In this document: in pieces, positions 1 to 9,744 of the stretch | Position numbering within the stretch: position 1 is the stretch's first letter | How the letters are laid out: every line of letters starts with the position of its first letter | DNA from: Zemynaea arenosa | GTDB lineage: Bacteria > Pseudomonadota > Gammaproteobacteria > Burkholderiales > Burkholderiaceae_D | Assembly: GCF_004614185.1 (NCBI RefSeq) | Contig: NZ_SPVF01000128.1 | Span: 1 to 64,000, forward strand | Direction: 5' to 3' | Length of the DNA stretch: 64,000 bases | Program-made: the position numbers and the translations under genes | The notes under the pieces: generated by a model | The model's database searches: none | The model's input: only the letters and a program-made list of their open reading frames with translations | What the model was told of the DNA's origin: nothing

Positions 1-47
1 GCGCCAGGCTGCCCAGGATACTGGGGAGGAGTATCGTTCGCGTCCAT
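1..47 (-). CDS. tamB: TamB N-terminal fragment (gene runs off the window)
   Basis: An ATG at position 47 overlaps the TGA of tamA in a TGATG arrangement on the minus strand, and the frame stays open to the window edge (first residues [12 protein letters not shown]). In proteobacteria the gene directly after tamA is normally tamB, the large inner-membrane-anchored partner that helps insert outer-membrane proteins. Only about 15 codons are visible, so the identity rests on position and translational coupling rather than on any TamB domain. Confidence 0.5.
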   Translation of the reverse strand, partial: MDANDTPPQYPGQPG

Positions 48-1912
48 CAGAAAGTGAATCCCAGCGAGAAGTGCAGGCGCCATTTGTGGATCGCCTGGCC
101 ATATGCGGCATCGACATTGATCGGCCCGACCGGGCTGCGCCAGCGCGCGCCGACGCCGTAGCCCGCGCGCGGCTTCAGTTCGCGGAACACATCGCCCGCA
201 TTGCCCGCGTCGTAGAACACGGCCACGCCGTACTGCGGCTTGAGCCAGTAGTCGATTTCCGCGCTGCCGGCCAGCAGATAGCGCCCGCCGGTGATGGCGT
301 CGCCCACCCGCACGCCCAGTTCCTGGTAGCCGTAGCCGCGCACCGACTGGTCGCCGCCTGCGCGGAACAGGTAGGTGGACGGGATGCCATCCTTGCCCTT
401 GGACGCCACCGCCCCCGCCTCGCCGCGCAGGATCAACGTGGCGCGCGCAGACAGCGGCCGGTAGTCGATGAAGCGCAGCGCCCCGCGCAGGAATACGCGG
501 TCGGTCAGCACTGGCAGCGGTGCGCCGCCCAGCTGCACGTTGAGCGCGTAGCCTTTGTTCGGCAGCAGCAGGTTGTCCAGCTCCCGCTTGGTGATGTTAT
601 AGGTGAAGGGCAGGCTCTTGGCGCGCGATGCGGGCAGGCCGTCGATGATCTTGCGCTCGGTGAGCAGTTCGAGCTGCACGGAGCGCTCCAGCTGCGGCGT
701 GCCCCAGGCGCGCTTGGCCTGCACGGTGGCGGTGGTGGTGATCTCGCCGTTCAGGTCATTGCGCTCCATGCCGCCGCCGAAGCTGTCGTTGTAGCCACCC
801 GGCTTGGTCGGATAGTAGAAGTCGGCGCGCGCCACCTGGCGGCGCGTCTCCAGCGTCAGGTTGCTCTTCATGCGCAGGCCGAACACGGAGAGGTCGTCGT
901 ACTGCAGCGTGGCGCGGTTGCCGGTGTTGGTCGAGTAACCGAGACCGGCGCTCACGTTGCGGTACTTGTTCTCGGTGACGCGGATGAGGATCGGCAGGGT
1001 GGCCGTGGAGGGCAGGGGCACCGGCGCGGGTGCGGTCTGCTGCTCTTCCAGCGTGGCCACCTGCTCCTGCATCACGCTGGACATGTCGGCCGTGACTTCC
1101 ACGCTGCTGAAGTAGCCCGTGTCCTGCAAGCGGCCCTGCAGCACCTGCAGCGCGGCCTCGCTGTACTCCTCCCCCGGCTTGATCGTATTCAGGTTGGTGA
1201 CGACGGTCTCGGGATAGCGCTTGAGCCCTTCGATGCGCAGGCCGCCGAAGCGCGCCTCCGGCCCGCTGTCGATCACCACGCGCAGGTTCGCGCGGTGCGC
1301 CTCGGGATCGACCGTGGCGCTGGTGTCGACCAGCTGGGCGCGCGGGTAGCGGGTCGCGATCACCTGGCGCAGGAGGGCGCGCTTGGCAGCCTCCCAGTCC
1401 GGCTGGCGAAACACGCGGCCGCGCGGCAGGGCCCAGGCGGTGCGCAGCGCGCCGGCATCGAATGGCGAGTTGTTTGCCTCGGCGGACGCGAAGCCGCGCA
1501 GCTCCAGGTCCACGTCCCCGACCAGCACCGGCTCGCCCGGCTGCACCGTGATGCGCGCGACCGGCTGCGCACCCGAGGTATCGAGCGTGGCCTCCACCGT
1601 GGGCGAGTAGTAGCCCTCGGTGGCCACGAGGGTCTGCACCTGCTCCGGCGCGCCCTTGACCAGGCGCTGGAGCTGGTCCCGGTCCAGCCGCGGGTTGCCG
1701 CGCCAGCGCTCCAGGTCCAGGTTATTCCGCAGCAGTTCGGCCAGCGGCTTGGGCGCATCGATGGCGACGGTGTACGCCACACCCTGCGCCCAAGCGCCCA
1801 CAGTGGCCAGCAGGGCGGCCACGGCGAACAGGATTTGTGCCAAAATTCGGGACCGCCGCAGCACTCCGGCCAGCCTCGCGCACCCAGTCATGTCATTCCG
1901 ATAAGTCATCAC
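47..1912 (-). CDS. tamA: TamA-type outer-membrane assembly protein (Omp85 family)
   Basis: A 621-residue precursor with an N-terminal hydrophobic signal ending near AWAQG, then POTRA-like periplasmic repeats (roughly residues 45-330) and a C-terminal beta-barrel ending in the typical aromatic residue (LGFTF). The barrel contains the Omp85 VRGY element ([12 protein letters not shown]) and the segment YDAGNAGD. TamA works with TamB in biogenesis of some outer-membrane proteins; the overlapping frame downstream supports a tamA-tamB operon. The first ATG gives a long charged leader, and the in-frame ATG at residue 8 (DMTGC) would also leave a usable signal peptide, so the exact start is uncertain. 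Confidence 0.88.
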   Translation of the reverse strand: MMTYRNDMTGCARLAGVLRRSRILAQILFAVAALLATVGAWAQGVAYTVAIDAPKPLAELLRNNLDLERWRGNPRLDRDQLQRLVKGAPEQVQTLVATEGYYSPTVEATLDTSGAQPVARITVQPGEPVLVGDVDLELRGFASAEANNSPFDAGALRTAWALPRGRVFRQPDWEAAKRALLRQVIATRYPRAQLVDTSATVDPEAHRANLRVVIDSGPEARFGGLRIEGLKRYPETVVTNLNTIKPGEEYSEAALQVLQGRLQDTGYFSSVEVTADMSSVMQEQVATLEEQQTAPAPVPLPSTATLPILIRVTENKYRNVSAGLGYSTNTGNRATLQYDDLSVFGLRMKSNLTLETRRQVARADFYYPTKPGGYNDSFGGGMERNDLNGEITTTATVQAKRAWGTPQLERSVQLELLTERKIIDGLPASRAKSLPFTYNITKRELDNLLLPNKGYALNVQLGGAPLPVLTDRVFLRGALRFIDYRPLSARATLILRGEAGAVASKGKDGIPSTYLFRAGGDQSVRGYGYQELGVRVGDAITGGRYLLAGSAEIDYWLKPQYGVAVFYDAGNAGDVFRELKPRAGYGVGARWRSPVGPINVDAAYGQAIHKWRLHFSLGFTF

Positions 1913-2003
1913 TGGCGCATGTTACCGGAACGGCACGCGGGACGGCGGACGCGTACCGGATATGGAACGGGCGCGTGCTACAGAATCACCGAGAGAGAAC
2001 ATC

Positions 2004-2714
2004 ATGCAACAGACTGACAGCGCACTGGTCCTGTTCAGCGGCGGACAGGATTCCGCGACCTGTCTGGCCTGGGCCCTGGAACGTTTCGCCCGCGTGGAGA
2101 CCATCGGCTTCGACTACGGCCAGCGCCACGCGATCGAGCTGGCCGTGCGCCCGCAGCTGCTGGCGGACATGCGTGCCCTGAAGCCCGCGTGGGCCGCGCG
2201 CCTGGGCGAGGACCACATGATCGACCTCGGGCTGATCTCGAAAATCAGCGACACCGCGCTGACCAGCGACGTCGCCATCGCGATGCAGGACAACGGCCTG
2301 CCCAACACCTTCGTCCCCGGCCGCAACCTGCTGTTCATGACGGTGGCCGCCACCGTGGCCTACCGGCGCGGCATGAATGTGCTGGTGGGCGGCATGTGCG
2401 AGACCGATTTCTCCGGCTACCCGGACTGCCGCGACGACACCATGAAGGCGCTGCAGGTCGCGCTCAACCTCGGCATGGCCACCCGCCTGCGTCTCGACAC
2501 TCCGCTCATGTGGATCGACAAGGCGCAGACCTGGGAGCTGGCCGAGCAGGCCGGCGGCATGCCGCTGGTGGACCTGATCCGCTCGGGCACCCACACCTGC
2601 TACCTCGGCGAGCGTGGTGCCCTGCACGACTGGGGCTATGGCTGCGGCGCCTGCCCGGCGTGCGCGCTGCGCGCCCGCGGCTACCACGAATACCGGCGCC
2701 GCAAGGGCGCGTAA
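2004..2714 (+). CDS. queC: 7-cyano-7-deazaguanine synthase (QueC)
   Basis: A 236-residue protein with the PP-loop ATP-binding motif SGGQDSATC near the N-terminus and a C-terminal cysteine cluster (CYLGERG followed by GCGACPAC) that binds zinc in QueC. QueC converts 7-carboxy-7-deazaguanine to preQ0, using ATP and ammonia, in queuosine synthesis. The ATG at 2004 was chosen because GAGAGAGA lies just upstream and the family begins close to this point; an upstream in-frame ATG at 1962 would add an atypical charged extension. It is divergent from tamA. No other queuosine genes are in the window. Confidence 0.94.
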   Translation: MQQTDSALVLFSGGQDSATCLAWALERFARVETIGFDYGQRHAIELAVRPQLLADMRALKPAWAARLGEDHMIDLGLISKISDTALTSDVAIAMQDNGLPNTFVPGRNLLFMTVAATVAYRRGMNVLVGGMCETDFSGYPDCRDDTMKALQVALNLGMATRLRLDTPLMWIDKAQTWELAEQAGGMPLVDLIRSGTHTCYLGERGALHDWGYGCGACPACALRARGYHEYRRRKGA

Positions 2715-2744
2715 CGCGAGAGCACCCGCGCCCGAGTAGCCGTC

Positions 2745-3491
2745 ATGCGTCTTGCCCTGTTGACCGACCTGCATGCCAACCGCGAGGCCCTGGCGGCCTG
2801 CCTGGAGCACGCGCGCGCCCAGAAGGCCGACCGCTACGCCTTCACCGGGGACTTCGTGGGCTATGGCGCCGACCCGGCCTGGGTAGTGGACACGGTGCGC
2901 GAGTACGTCGCGCAGGGCGCCATCGCCGTGCAGGGCAACCATGACCTGTCCGTGACCCAGCCCACGCGCCCGCAGATGCATATGGAGGCGCGCGAGGTGA
3001 TCGAATGGACCCGCGGCCGGCTCGATCGGGAGCAGCTGGACTTCCTCGCCGGCCTGCCGTTGACGGCGGAACTGGACAAGCACTTCTTCGTGCACGCCAG
3101 CGCGCACGAACCGCAGCGCTGGGCCTACGTGGACTGCGCGGAGGAGGCGGAAAAAAGCCTGAAGGCGGCGCGCGGCGCCCGCATCGTGTTCTCCGGCCAC
3201 GTGCACGCCCCGGCCCTGTACCGCCGCGCGGACGATGGCCGCATGGGCAGCCACGTGCCGCTGCCGGATGTGCGCATTCCACTGGCGCCCCAGCACCAGT
3301 ACCTCGTGCTGCCCGGCGCCGTCGGCCAGCCGCGCGACGGCAACTGTGCCGCGTGCTACGCCATCTACGACGACGCCACGCGCGAGCTGACCTGCTTCCG
3401 CGTGCCCTACGACCATGGGGCCGCAGCCCGGCGCGTGATCGCGGCCGGACTGCCGATTGTGTTCGCGATGCGACTGATCGAGGGCATTTGA
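2745..3491 (+). CDS. Metallophosphoesterase family protein
   Basis: A 248-residue calcineurin-like phosphoesterase. The dimetal-site signatures are visible in order: DLHANREAL (D-x-H), GDFVGYGADP (GD), GNHDLS (GNHD), HASAHEP and GHVHAP (GHxH). This short form resembles the YfcE/ApaH-like bacterial metallophosphatases of unknown physiological substrate. It starts 30 bases after queC on the same strand, so the two may be cotranscribed. No signal peptide is seen, so it is likely cytoplasmic. The substrate cannot be told from sequence. Confidence 0.88.
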   Translation: MRLALLTDLHANREALAACLEHARAQKADRYAFTGDFVGYGADPAWVVDTVREYVAQGAIAVQGNHDLSVTQPTRPQMHMEAREVIEWTRGRLDREQLDFLAGLPLTAELDKHFFVHASAHEPQRWAYVDCAEEAEKSLKAARGARIVFSGHVHAPALYRRADDGRMGSHVPLPDVRIPLAPQHQYLVLPGAVGQPRDGNCAACYAIYDDATRELTCFRVPYDHGAAARRVIAAGLPIVFAMRLIEGI

Positions 3492-3574
3492 TGCCTTAAC
3501 GACCAATAGTCGTTGCAGCATGACAACTCCAGGGGTAGTATCGGCGAGATCGCCACCCCAACCGTGACCGTCCG

Positions 3575-6541
3575 ATGACTGCTGGTTCTGGCTCCCGCCT
3601 CACGCACCTGCTGGGTCCCCACCTGCTGGCGGCGCTCATCCTGGCGAGCGGGCTCGGCGCCACCACGGCCCTGTGGACGGTCGCCCGCCGCGACGCGCTG
3701 CGCGACCTGCAGGCCGATTTCGACTACCGTTCGCGCGAAGTGGTGAACAACCTGGCGCTGCGGATGGCCACCCATCTGCAGGTGGTGCGCGGCGCGCAGG
3801 GGCTGTTCGCCGGATCGACCGACGTCTCGCGCATCGAATTCGCCGACTACATTCGCACCCAGGACCTGACCGGCCAGTTCCCCGGCATGCGCGGCGTCGG
3901 CTATATGGACATGGTGCGCAACGGCGATCTGGCCGCGCATGTGGCGCGCATGAAGGCGGCCGGTTTTCCCCGCTACTCGATCCGCCCCGCGGGCGAGCGG
4001 GCCGAATATGCGCCCGTGACCTGGCTGGAACCGGCGGGCGGCAGCAACGCGCGCATGCTGGGCTTCGATGCCTGGGCCGAACCGGTCCGGCGCGCGACGC
4101 TGGAGCAGGCGCGCGACACCGGCCTGCCCACCATGTCCGGCCGCATCGTGCTGCAGCAGGACGACGGGGCGGACCGCTACGGCTTTATCGTCGTGCTGCC
4201 GGTGTACCGGCATGACGCGCCCGCGGGCACGCTGGAGCAGCGCCGCGCGGCGGTGCGCGGCTTCGTCTACGGCGCCTTCAACATGCGGGACATGCTGGCG
4301 GCGATGAACGCGGATGCCAGCGGCGAACTCGATGTGGAAGTCTACGATGGCGACACCGCCGACCCGCAGGCGCGCATGTCGCCCGGGACCACCCATGCGC
4401 CGTCCCTGCTCATGACCGAGCAGCGCATCAGCACCGCCAATCACCGCTGGACGCTGGCGATCCGTGCGCTGCCGTCGTTCGGCAACCACCTGCACTCGGG
4501 CCGCGCGCGCAACATCCTGTGGGCGGGCATCCCGGCCACGCTGCTGCTCACGCTTCTCACCTGGCTGCTGGCCACCAGCCGCGCCGCCGCGGCCCGGGCG
4601 CTGGAGGGCGAGCGGCAGCTGGGCGCCGAGCTGGATGCGGGCCAGCGCCGCCTGGCGGCCTTGCACGACGCGGCTCAGCGCGGCCAGGCCATGATGCGCA
4701 GCATCCTGGACTCCACCGTGGACGGCATCCTGGTCGACAACGGCCGCCACCGCATCCTGGACTCCAACCAGCGCTTCCGCGAGCTGTGGAGCGTGCCGCC
4801 CGAGATGGCGCTGGCCGAAGACGACACGGCGCTGATCGCGCACATGCTGGCGCAGCTGCTGCATCCCGCGCCCTTCGTGTACAGCCGCTCGCTCGACTAC
4901 GACGAGGGCCGCGTGCAGCGCGAGCTGCTGCGGCTCAAGGACGGCCGCTTCTTCGAGCAGTTCACGCGCGCGGTGCGGCTGGGCAGCGAGACGGCGCGCG
5001 TGTGGTCGTTCCGCGATGTCACCGAGCGCAAACAGGTGGAGCAGCGCGAGCGCACCCACCGCCACGTGCTGGAGATGCTGGCGCGCGGCGCGCCGCTGCA
5101 CAGCATCCTGGACGCGGTGGTGCTGGGCATCGAGACCACCAACCCCGGCATGCTGTGCGCCATCATGCTGCTCGACGCGGACGGCCAGCGCCTGCGCAAC
5201 GGCGCGGCGCCCAGCCTGCCCAAGTTCTTCCGCGACGCGTGGGACGGCCTGGTGATCGGCCATGGGGTCGGTTCCTGCGGCACCGCCGCCAAGTCGGGCA
5301 CCCGCGTGATCGTGGACGACATCGCGACCCACCCCTACTGGGAGGGCGCGCGCGACGTGGCCGCCCAGGCGGGCATCGCGGCCGCGTGGGCGGAGCCGAT
5401 CCGTGGCGCGGCGGGCAAGATCATCGGCACCTTCGCCATCTACCACCGCGAGCCGCACTACCCTAGCCCCGCCAACGTGGTGCTGATCGAGCAGGCCGCC
5501 CAGCTGGCGGGCATCGCCATTGAGCAGACCCTGGCCGCCCAGGCCCTGCGGGCCGGCGAGGAACGCTTCCGCAGCCTGTACGACCACGCGCCGGTGGCGC
5601 TGTGGGAGCTCGACTGGTCGGGCGTGCGCGCGGCCTGCGAGGTGCTGCGCGGGCGGGCCGGCATGGCCGACCTGCGCGGCTACCTGCGCGAGCATCCGGA
5701 CGACGTGCGCGCGCTCGCGTCCCTGGTGCGGATCCTGGACCTGAACAGCGCCGCGCTGGCCCAGGTGGGTGGGCGCACCAAGGACCTGGAGATGCTGTCG
5801 CTGGCCCAGGTGTTCGGCGAACCGGGGCTGGACCTGTTCATCGATGCCGTGGCCGCGCTGCAGGGTGGCGCGCGCCACTTCGCGGGCGAGGGCCGCTTCA
5901 TGCGGCTGGACGGCACCACGCGCGCCAACCAGGTCACGCTGCTGGTGATGCCGGGGCACGAGCAGCTGGACTTCCTGATCGTGTCCACGCTGGACATCAC
6001 GGAGCGCCAGCGCATGGACGCCGAGCTGCGCCTGCTGGCCACCACCGACTTCCTCACCGGCCTGCCCAACCGGCGCGAATTCATGGCGCGCCTGGACGAA
6101 GAGCTGGCGCGCGTCCAGCGCCACGTCGACGGCCAGGCGGCGGTGCTGATGCTGGACATCGACCACTTCAAGACCATCAACGACCGCCACGGCCACCCGG
6201 TCGGCGACGCGGTGCTGCGCCACGTGGCGGAGCTGATGCGCTCCACCCAGCGCAAGATCGACACGCTGGGCCGCATGGGCGGGGAGGAGTTCGCGGTGCT
6301 GCTCCCGGGCGCGGGCCACGCGGCGGCGGCGGCCTACGCGGAGCGCCTGCGGCACACGGTGGCAGCGTCGCCGTGCCGGCTGGAGGATGGGGAGGAGATT
6401 GCGGTGACGGTGAGTATCGGCTGTGCGGAGATCCGTGCTTTCGATCCCACCGGAGATGCGGCCCTGCTGCGGGCCGACAAGGCGCTGTATGGCGCCAAGG
6501 CGGCCGGCCGCAATCGCGTGGAGTGCGAAGGGCCGGCCTGA
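3575..6541 (+). CDS. Membrane sensor diguanylate cyclase (CHASE-PAS-GAF-PAS-GGDEF)
   Basis: A 988-residue protein. An N-terminal membrane helix (about residues 12-35) is followed by a periplasmic CHASE-like sensor region (about 60-290), a second membrane helix (about 310-330), a PAS domain (about 370-480), a GAF domain (about 500-655), a degenerate PAS region (about 665-815) and a C-terminal GGDEF domain. The active-site signature is intact as GGEEF. An RxxD inhibitory site (RKID) lies five residues before it, so synthesis of cyclic di-GMP with product feedback is expected. The start is the first ATG before a hydrophobic leader; its ribosome-binding site is weak. Confidence 0.9.
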   Translation: MTAGSGSRLTHLLGPHLLAALILASGLGATTALWTVARRDALRDLQADFDYRSREVVNNLALRMATHLQVVRGAQGLFAGSTDVSRIEFADYIRTQDLTGQFPGMRGVGYMDMVRNGDLAAHVARMKAAGFPRYSIRPAGERAEYAPVTWLEPAGGSNARMLGFDAWAEPVRRATLEQARDTGLPTMSGRIVLQQDDGADRYGFIVVLPVYRHDAPAGTLEQRRAAVRGFVYGAFNMRDMLAAMNADASGELDVEVYDGDTADPQARMSPGTTHAPSLLMTEQRISTANHRWTLAIRALPSFGNHLHSGRARNILWAGIPATLLLTLLTWLLATSRAAAARALEGERQLGAELDAGQRRLAALHDAAQRGQAMMRSILDSTVDGILVDNGRHRILDSNQRFRELWSVPPEMALAEDDTALIAHMLAQLLHPAPFVYSRSLDYDEGRVQRELLRLKDGRFFEQFTRAVRLGSETARVWSFRDVTERKQVEQRERTHRHVLEMLARGAPLHSILDAVVLGIETTNPGMLCAIMLLDADGQRLRNGAAPSLPKFFRDAWDGLVIGHGVGSCGTAAKSGTRVIVDDIATHPYWEGARDVAAQAGIAAAWAEPIRGAAGKIIGTFAIYHREPHYPSPANVVLIEQAAQLAGIAIEQTLAAQALRAGEERFRSLYDHAPVALWELDWSGVRAACEVLRGRAGMADLRGYLREHPDDVRALASLVRILDLNSAALAQVGGRTKDLEMLSLAQVFGEPGLDLFIDAVAALQGGARHFAGEGRFMRLDGTTRANQVTLLVMPGHEQLDFLIVSTLDITERQRMDAELRLLATTDFLTGLPNRREFMARLDEELARVQRHVDGQAAVLMLDIDHFKTINDRHGHPVGDAVLRHVAELMRSTQRKIDTLGRMGGEEFAVLLPGAGHAAAAAYAERLRHTVAASPCRLEDGEEIAVTVSIGCAEIRAFDPTGDAALLRADKALYGAKAAGRNRVECEGPA

Positions 6542-6552
6542 GAGGCTGGGTC

Positions 6553-6930
6553 TTACACCGCTGCTTCGTGGGTCATCTTGGCGCGGCGGCTGCGGCGGCT
6601 GAAGTACCAGATGAAGGCCACCGGGATCAGGATCGGCACCAGCAGGGGCGACATCAGCGCGGCCAGTACCACGGCGCCGATCACCAGTCCGGCCACCGCC
6701 AGGATGCCGAGGCCCGCGAACAGCAGCGCCAGCATCACGCCGACCACCGCCAGCACCACGCCCCCGATCACGAGACCCATGCCGCCGGCCGCGATGCCGA
6801 TCAGTGCGGCGAAGGGGCCGTCGAAGTCGCCGTCGTCCCAGGCGACGTGCGAGTGTCCGAGATCGATGGTGATGTTAAAGGCGATCATCGCGAGCATGAC
6901 GACGATGGCGATAGCGACGAATTTTTTCAT
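6553..6930 (-). CDS. Small hydrophobic membrane protein, function unknown
   Basis: A 125-residue protein with an N-terminal signal anchor (MKKFVAIAIVVMLAMIAFNI), a short acidic segment (WDDGDFDG), then two or three long hydrophobic stretches and a basic tail (SRRSRRAKM). The ATG at 6930 is preferred over upstream in-frame starts because AGAGGC precedes it and it yields a canonical signal sequence. It is convergent with the cyclase gene, with 11 bases between stops. The hydrophobic C-terminal half resembles small envelope-stress membrane proteins, but no family is recognised with certainty. Confidence 0.65.
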   Translation of the reverse strand: MKKFVAIAIVVMLAMIAFNITIDLGHSHVAWDDGDFDGPFAALIGIAAGGMGLVIGGVVLAVVGVMLALLFAGLGILAVAGLVIGAVVLAALMSPLLVPILIPVAFIWYFSRRSRRAKMTHEAAV

Positions 6931-7124
6931 GATGCGGCCTCTCTTCCTTGTCTTTATCAGGGTCCAGCGCGGGGCTGGTATGGCTGCACTGTAGGCGCGT
7001 CTGCATACACGGACCATCGGAATGCGACGAACTGCATTTTGGCCGGGGCGACCGGTACCGCGGCGGGCCTGAACGGCCGCGTGAACGATGGTGTGAATAG
7101 CCCAGTCACATGGTCAGTCTGACA

Positions 7125-7152
7125 TTGCCAACGATGCCTGGAAGCCTATACT
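7125..7152 (+). promoter_or_regulatory. Sigma-70-like promoter for the proline-rich small protein gene
   Basis: TTGCCA at 7125-7130 and TATACT at 7147-7152 are separated by 16 bases, close to the sigma-70 consensus. The predicted start of transcription near 7159 lies just ahead of a GGAGGAG ribosome-binding site and the ATG at 7182. Confidence 0.6.
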
Positions 7153-7181
7153 GGATGTCTATTCAGACCGGAGGAGTTCTT

Positions 7182-7391
7182 ATGGTCCTGACGATTCACG
7201 TGGAAGATACCTGGCTCGCGCCCGCGCAGGGCAGCGGTCCAAAAGGTCCTCCGTCGGCGCCCCCTGCGATCCCGCCGATCATCATTAATCCGTTCAGCTA
7301 TCACATCCCGGCGATCAACATCGATCCGCCGGTACCGCCGCCGGGTCCCCCCGTCCGGCCGCCCGCGCGGCCCCGCGTCCGCATGCACTGA
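7182..7391 (+). CDS. Small proline-rich protein, function unknown
   Basis: A 69-residue reading frame beginning MVLTIHVEDTW and then dominated by Pro, Ile and Gly (PPAIPPIIINP, PPVPPPGPPVRPP) with a basic C-terminus. It has no clear signal peptide or membrane segment. Support for a real gene comes from its expression signals: a good promoter at 7125-7152, GGAGGAG six bases before the ATG, and a strong inverted repeat 10 bases after the stop. It lies upstream of, and on the same strand as, the histidine kinase gene. I recognise no family. Confidence 0.6.
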   Translation: MVLTIHVEDTWLAPAQGSGPKGPPSAPPAIPPIIINPFSYHIPAINIDPPVPPPGPPVRPPARPRVRMH

Positions 7392-7400
7392 GCAACACCA

Positions 7401-7437
7401 TTCGGATCTTTCGATTGCCATAATCGAAAGATTCGAA
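7401..7437. terminator. 16-bp inverted repeat after the small protein gene
   Basis: The arms TTCGGATCTTTCGATT (7401-7416) and AATCGAAAGATTCGAA (7422-7437) pair over 16 bases with one mismatch around a five-base loop. There is no run of T after it and the stem is not GC-rich, so it is either an atypical terminator or a dyad operator for the kinase gene that starts at 7514. Confidence 0.45.
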
Positions 7438-7513
7438 CACGCCGCTGGCGCGCCCTGCTAGTATTTCCTCTGCGCATCACTTCGAGCGCGTCACGAGACG
7501 AGGAAATCACACG

Positions 7514-9466
7514 ATGGACCGCCTGCACCGGCTGGAAGCCGTTCAGACCATGCTGCTGGAGATCGGGCAGCTCTCGACCACGGCCAGCGATATCACGGAA
7601 TTCATCCGCGCAGTGCACCGCGAGCTGGGACGCATCATGTATGCGGCCAACTTCTACGTGGCGCTGCAGGACCGCGAAGACGGGACGGTGCGCTTCGTGT
7701 ACTTCGTCGATGAACTGGACGCGACGCCGGATCCGGAGGAACGCGTGACCCTGGCCTCGGCCGACGAATCGCCAACCGCGTGGGTGATCCTCAACCGCAG
7801 GCGGCTGGTCATGACCGCGTCCGAGCACGAGACGCGCGCCTGGGGCCTGGGCTCCACCGCGGAGCACTGGGTCGGCTGCCCGCTGCTGGACCAGCATCAC
7901 CAGACCTTCGGCGCCATCGTCATCCAGAGCTACGACAAGGAGCACACCTACGGCGACGAGGACATCGCGCTGTTCACCCAGATCGCCAACTATGTGTCGG
8001 TGGCGCTGCAAGGCTTGCAGAGCATGGACCGGCTGGAGCGCGCGGTGCAGGAGCGCACCGCGGCGCTGGCGCACGAAGTGGCGGAACGGGCGCGCGCGGA
8101 GGCGGTGCAGCACGCGCTGTACCAGATCGCCAACCTGTCGGCGGGGCGTGCGGGCGATGCCGAGACGCTGTCCGCCAGCCTGCACCGCATCATCGCGGAG
8201 CTGATCGCGGCCCCGAACTTCCTGATCGCGCTGTACCACCCGGAGACGCAGGAGATCTCGATCCCGTACTTCGTGGACGAGAAGGATGCGAGCGCGCCGG
8301 TCAAGCGCTTCCGCTACGGCGCGGGCATGAGCTCCTATGTGCTGGCCCGGAAGCAGGCCATGCTGCACGACCGCGCCAGCTACCTGAAGCTGCTGGAGGC
8401 GGGCGAGATCGTGGAGCCGCACGGCAGCACGGACATCTGCAGCTGGATGGGCGCCCCGATGCTGGTGCACGAGCAGCCCTATGGCGTCATCATCGTGCAG
8501 AGCTACGACCCGGCCATCGTCTACACCCAGGCGGACCTGGACCTGCTGGCCTTCATGGCCTCGCACGTGGCGGTGGCGATCGCCCGCATGATGGCGGACC
8601 GCGCGATCCGCAAGGCCAAGGAGCGCCTCGAGCAGCAGAATGCGGCACTGGAAACGGCCCTGCGCCAGCTGGAAGAAGCGCAGAGCGAGATGGTGCGGCA
8701 GGAGAAGCTGGCCTCGCTGGGCCGCCTGGTCGCGGGCGTGGCGCACGAGATCAACACCCCGCTCGGCATCTGCGTCACGGCCACCAGCCACCTGGTGCAG
8801 GAGCTCAAGCTCACGCGCGAGGAGCTGGCCAATGGCGAGATGACGGAGGACTCGCTGGGGCAGTTCTTCGACATCGTCGACCAGTCGCTGCGCATCATGA
8901 CCACCAACACGCAGCGCGCGGCGGCGCTGGTGCGCTCGTTCAAGCAGGTCGCGGTCGATCAATCGTCGGACGAGATCCGTTCCTTCAACCTGCGCACCTA
9001 TCTGGACGAGGTGCTGCTGTCGCTGCAGCCCAAGCTCAAAGGGCGGCCGGTGAAAGTCGAAGTCGACTGCCCGAAGGAAGTGCGGATGGAGAGCCACGCG
9101 GGGGCGGTGTCGCAGATCGTCACCAACATGGTGGTCAACTCGCTGGTACATGGGTTCGAGCACGAGCAGGCGGGCAAGATCCGCATCAGCGCCCACCTGG
9201 ACGACGAAGACCACGTGGTGTTCGACTACAGCGATGACGGCGTGGGCATGGACGAGGACACGCTGGCCAAGCTGTTCGACCCCTTTTTCACGACCAAGCG
9301 CGGAACCGGCGGCAGCGGCCTCGGTGCGCATATCCTGTACAACCTGGTGACCGGCGCGCTGGGCGGGACGGTGCGCGTGGTGTCTTCGCCCGGCCTGGGC
9401 CTGCACTACCACCTGCGCTTCCCGCGCAACCGCCGCGAGCAGCAGGAAGCCGCCCTTGCGGAGTAA
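7514..9466 (+). CDS. Cytoplasmic GAF-GAF hybrid-less sensor histidine kinase
   Basis: A 650-residue protein with no membrane segment. Two GAF domains (about residues 15-170 and 205-360) share the repeated element GxIVIQSYD and are joined by a coiled-coil linker. A second coiled coil (about 365-400) leads to the H-box SLGRLVAGVAHEINTPLG with His411, and a HATPase domain follows with an N-box (NMVVNSLVHGF), G1 (DDGVGMDED) and G2 (GTGGSGLGAHI). It should autophosphorylate on a soluble or redox-type cue sensed by GAF. Its likely partner is the convergent response regulator at 9745-11250. GAGGAAAT precedes the start. Confidence 0.88.
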   Translation: MDRLHRLEAVQTMLLEIGQLSTTASDITEFIRAVHRELGRIMYAANFYVALQDREDGTVRFVYFVDELDATPDPEERVTLASADESPTAWVILNRRRLVMTASEHETRAWGLGSTAEHWVGCPLLDQHHQTFGAIVIQSYDKEHTYGDEDIALFTQIANYVSVALQGLQSMDRLERAVQERTAALAHEVAERARAEAVQHALYQIANLSAGRAGDAETLSASLHRIIAELIAAPNFLIALYHPETQEISIPYFVDEKDASAPVKRFRYGAGMSSYVLARKQAMLHDRASYLKLLEAGEIVEPHGSTDICSWMGAPMLVHEQPYGVIIVQSYDPAIVYTQADLDLLAFMASHVAVAIARMMADRAIRKAKERLEQQNAALETALRQLEEAQSEMVRQEKLASLGRLVAGVAHEINTPLGICVTATSHLVQELKLTREELANGEMTEDSLGQFFDIVDQSLRIMTTNTQRAAALVRSFKQVAVDQSSDEIRSFNLRTYLDEVLLSLQPKLKGRPVKVEVDCPKEVRMESHAGAVSQIVTNMVVNSLVHGFEHEQAGKIRISAHLDDEDHVVFDYSDDGVGMDEDTLAKLFDPFFTTKRGTGGSGLGAHILYNLVTGALGGTVRVVSSPGLGLHYHLRFPRNRREQQEAALAE

Positions 9467-9744
9467 GGCCGGCCGCGACGCCGCCATGCTGCTGCTGATT
9501 GGCAGCAGGCCCTCCGTGACACCGGTGGCGCGCACCTCCGCGGCGGCTTCCGCCTCCGCGGCGATCATCGCAGCCGCGCTGCCATTGGTCTCGCCGGCCC
9601 GTAGATACGGTCGGCCAGCTGGCGCAGGATCGTGAGCGGCGTACGCGGCGCATCAGCTGCGGGCGCACTGTGGGCGAAGCCCGCCGCCAATCCGCGCGGC
9701 TGAGGGAATGAATTCGATAGCGCTGCGCAGCGCCATGCGGGAGC

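Noticed and set aside
71-2017. 648-codon frame opposite tamA
   Set aside because: It mirrors the tamA codons on the other strand, has an Arg/His/Ala-rich unnatural composition and no start signal.
3407-6355. 982-codon frame opposite the cyclase gene
   Set aside because: It is a GC-driven shadow; the plus-strand frame has all domain motifs.
7301-9568. 755-codon frame opposite the histidine kinase
   Set aside because: Its composition is that of a shadow, and the kinase motifs are intact on the plus strand.
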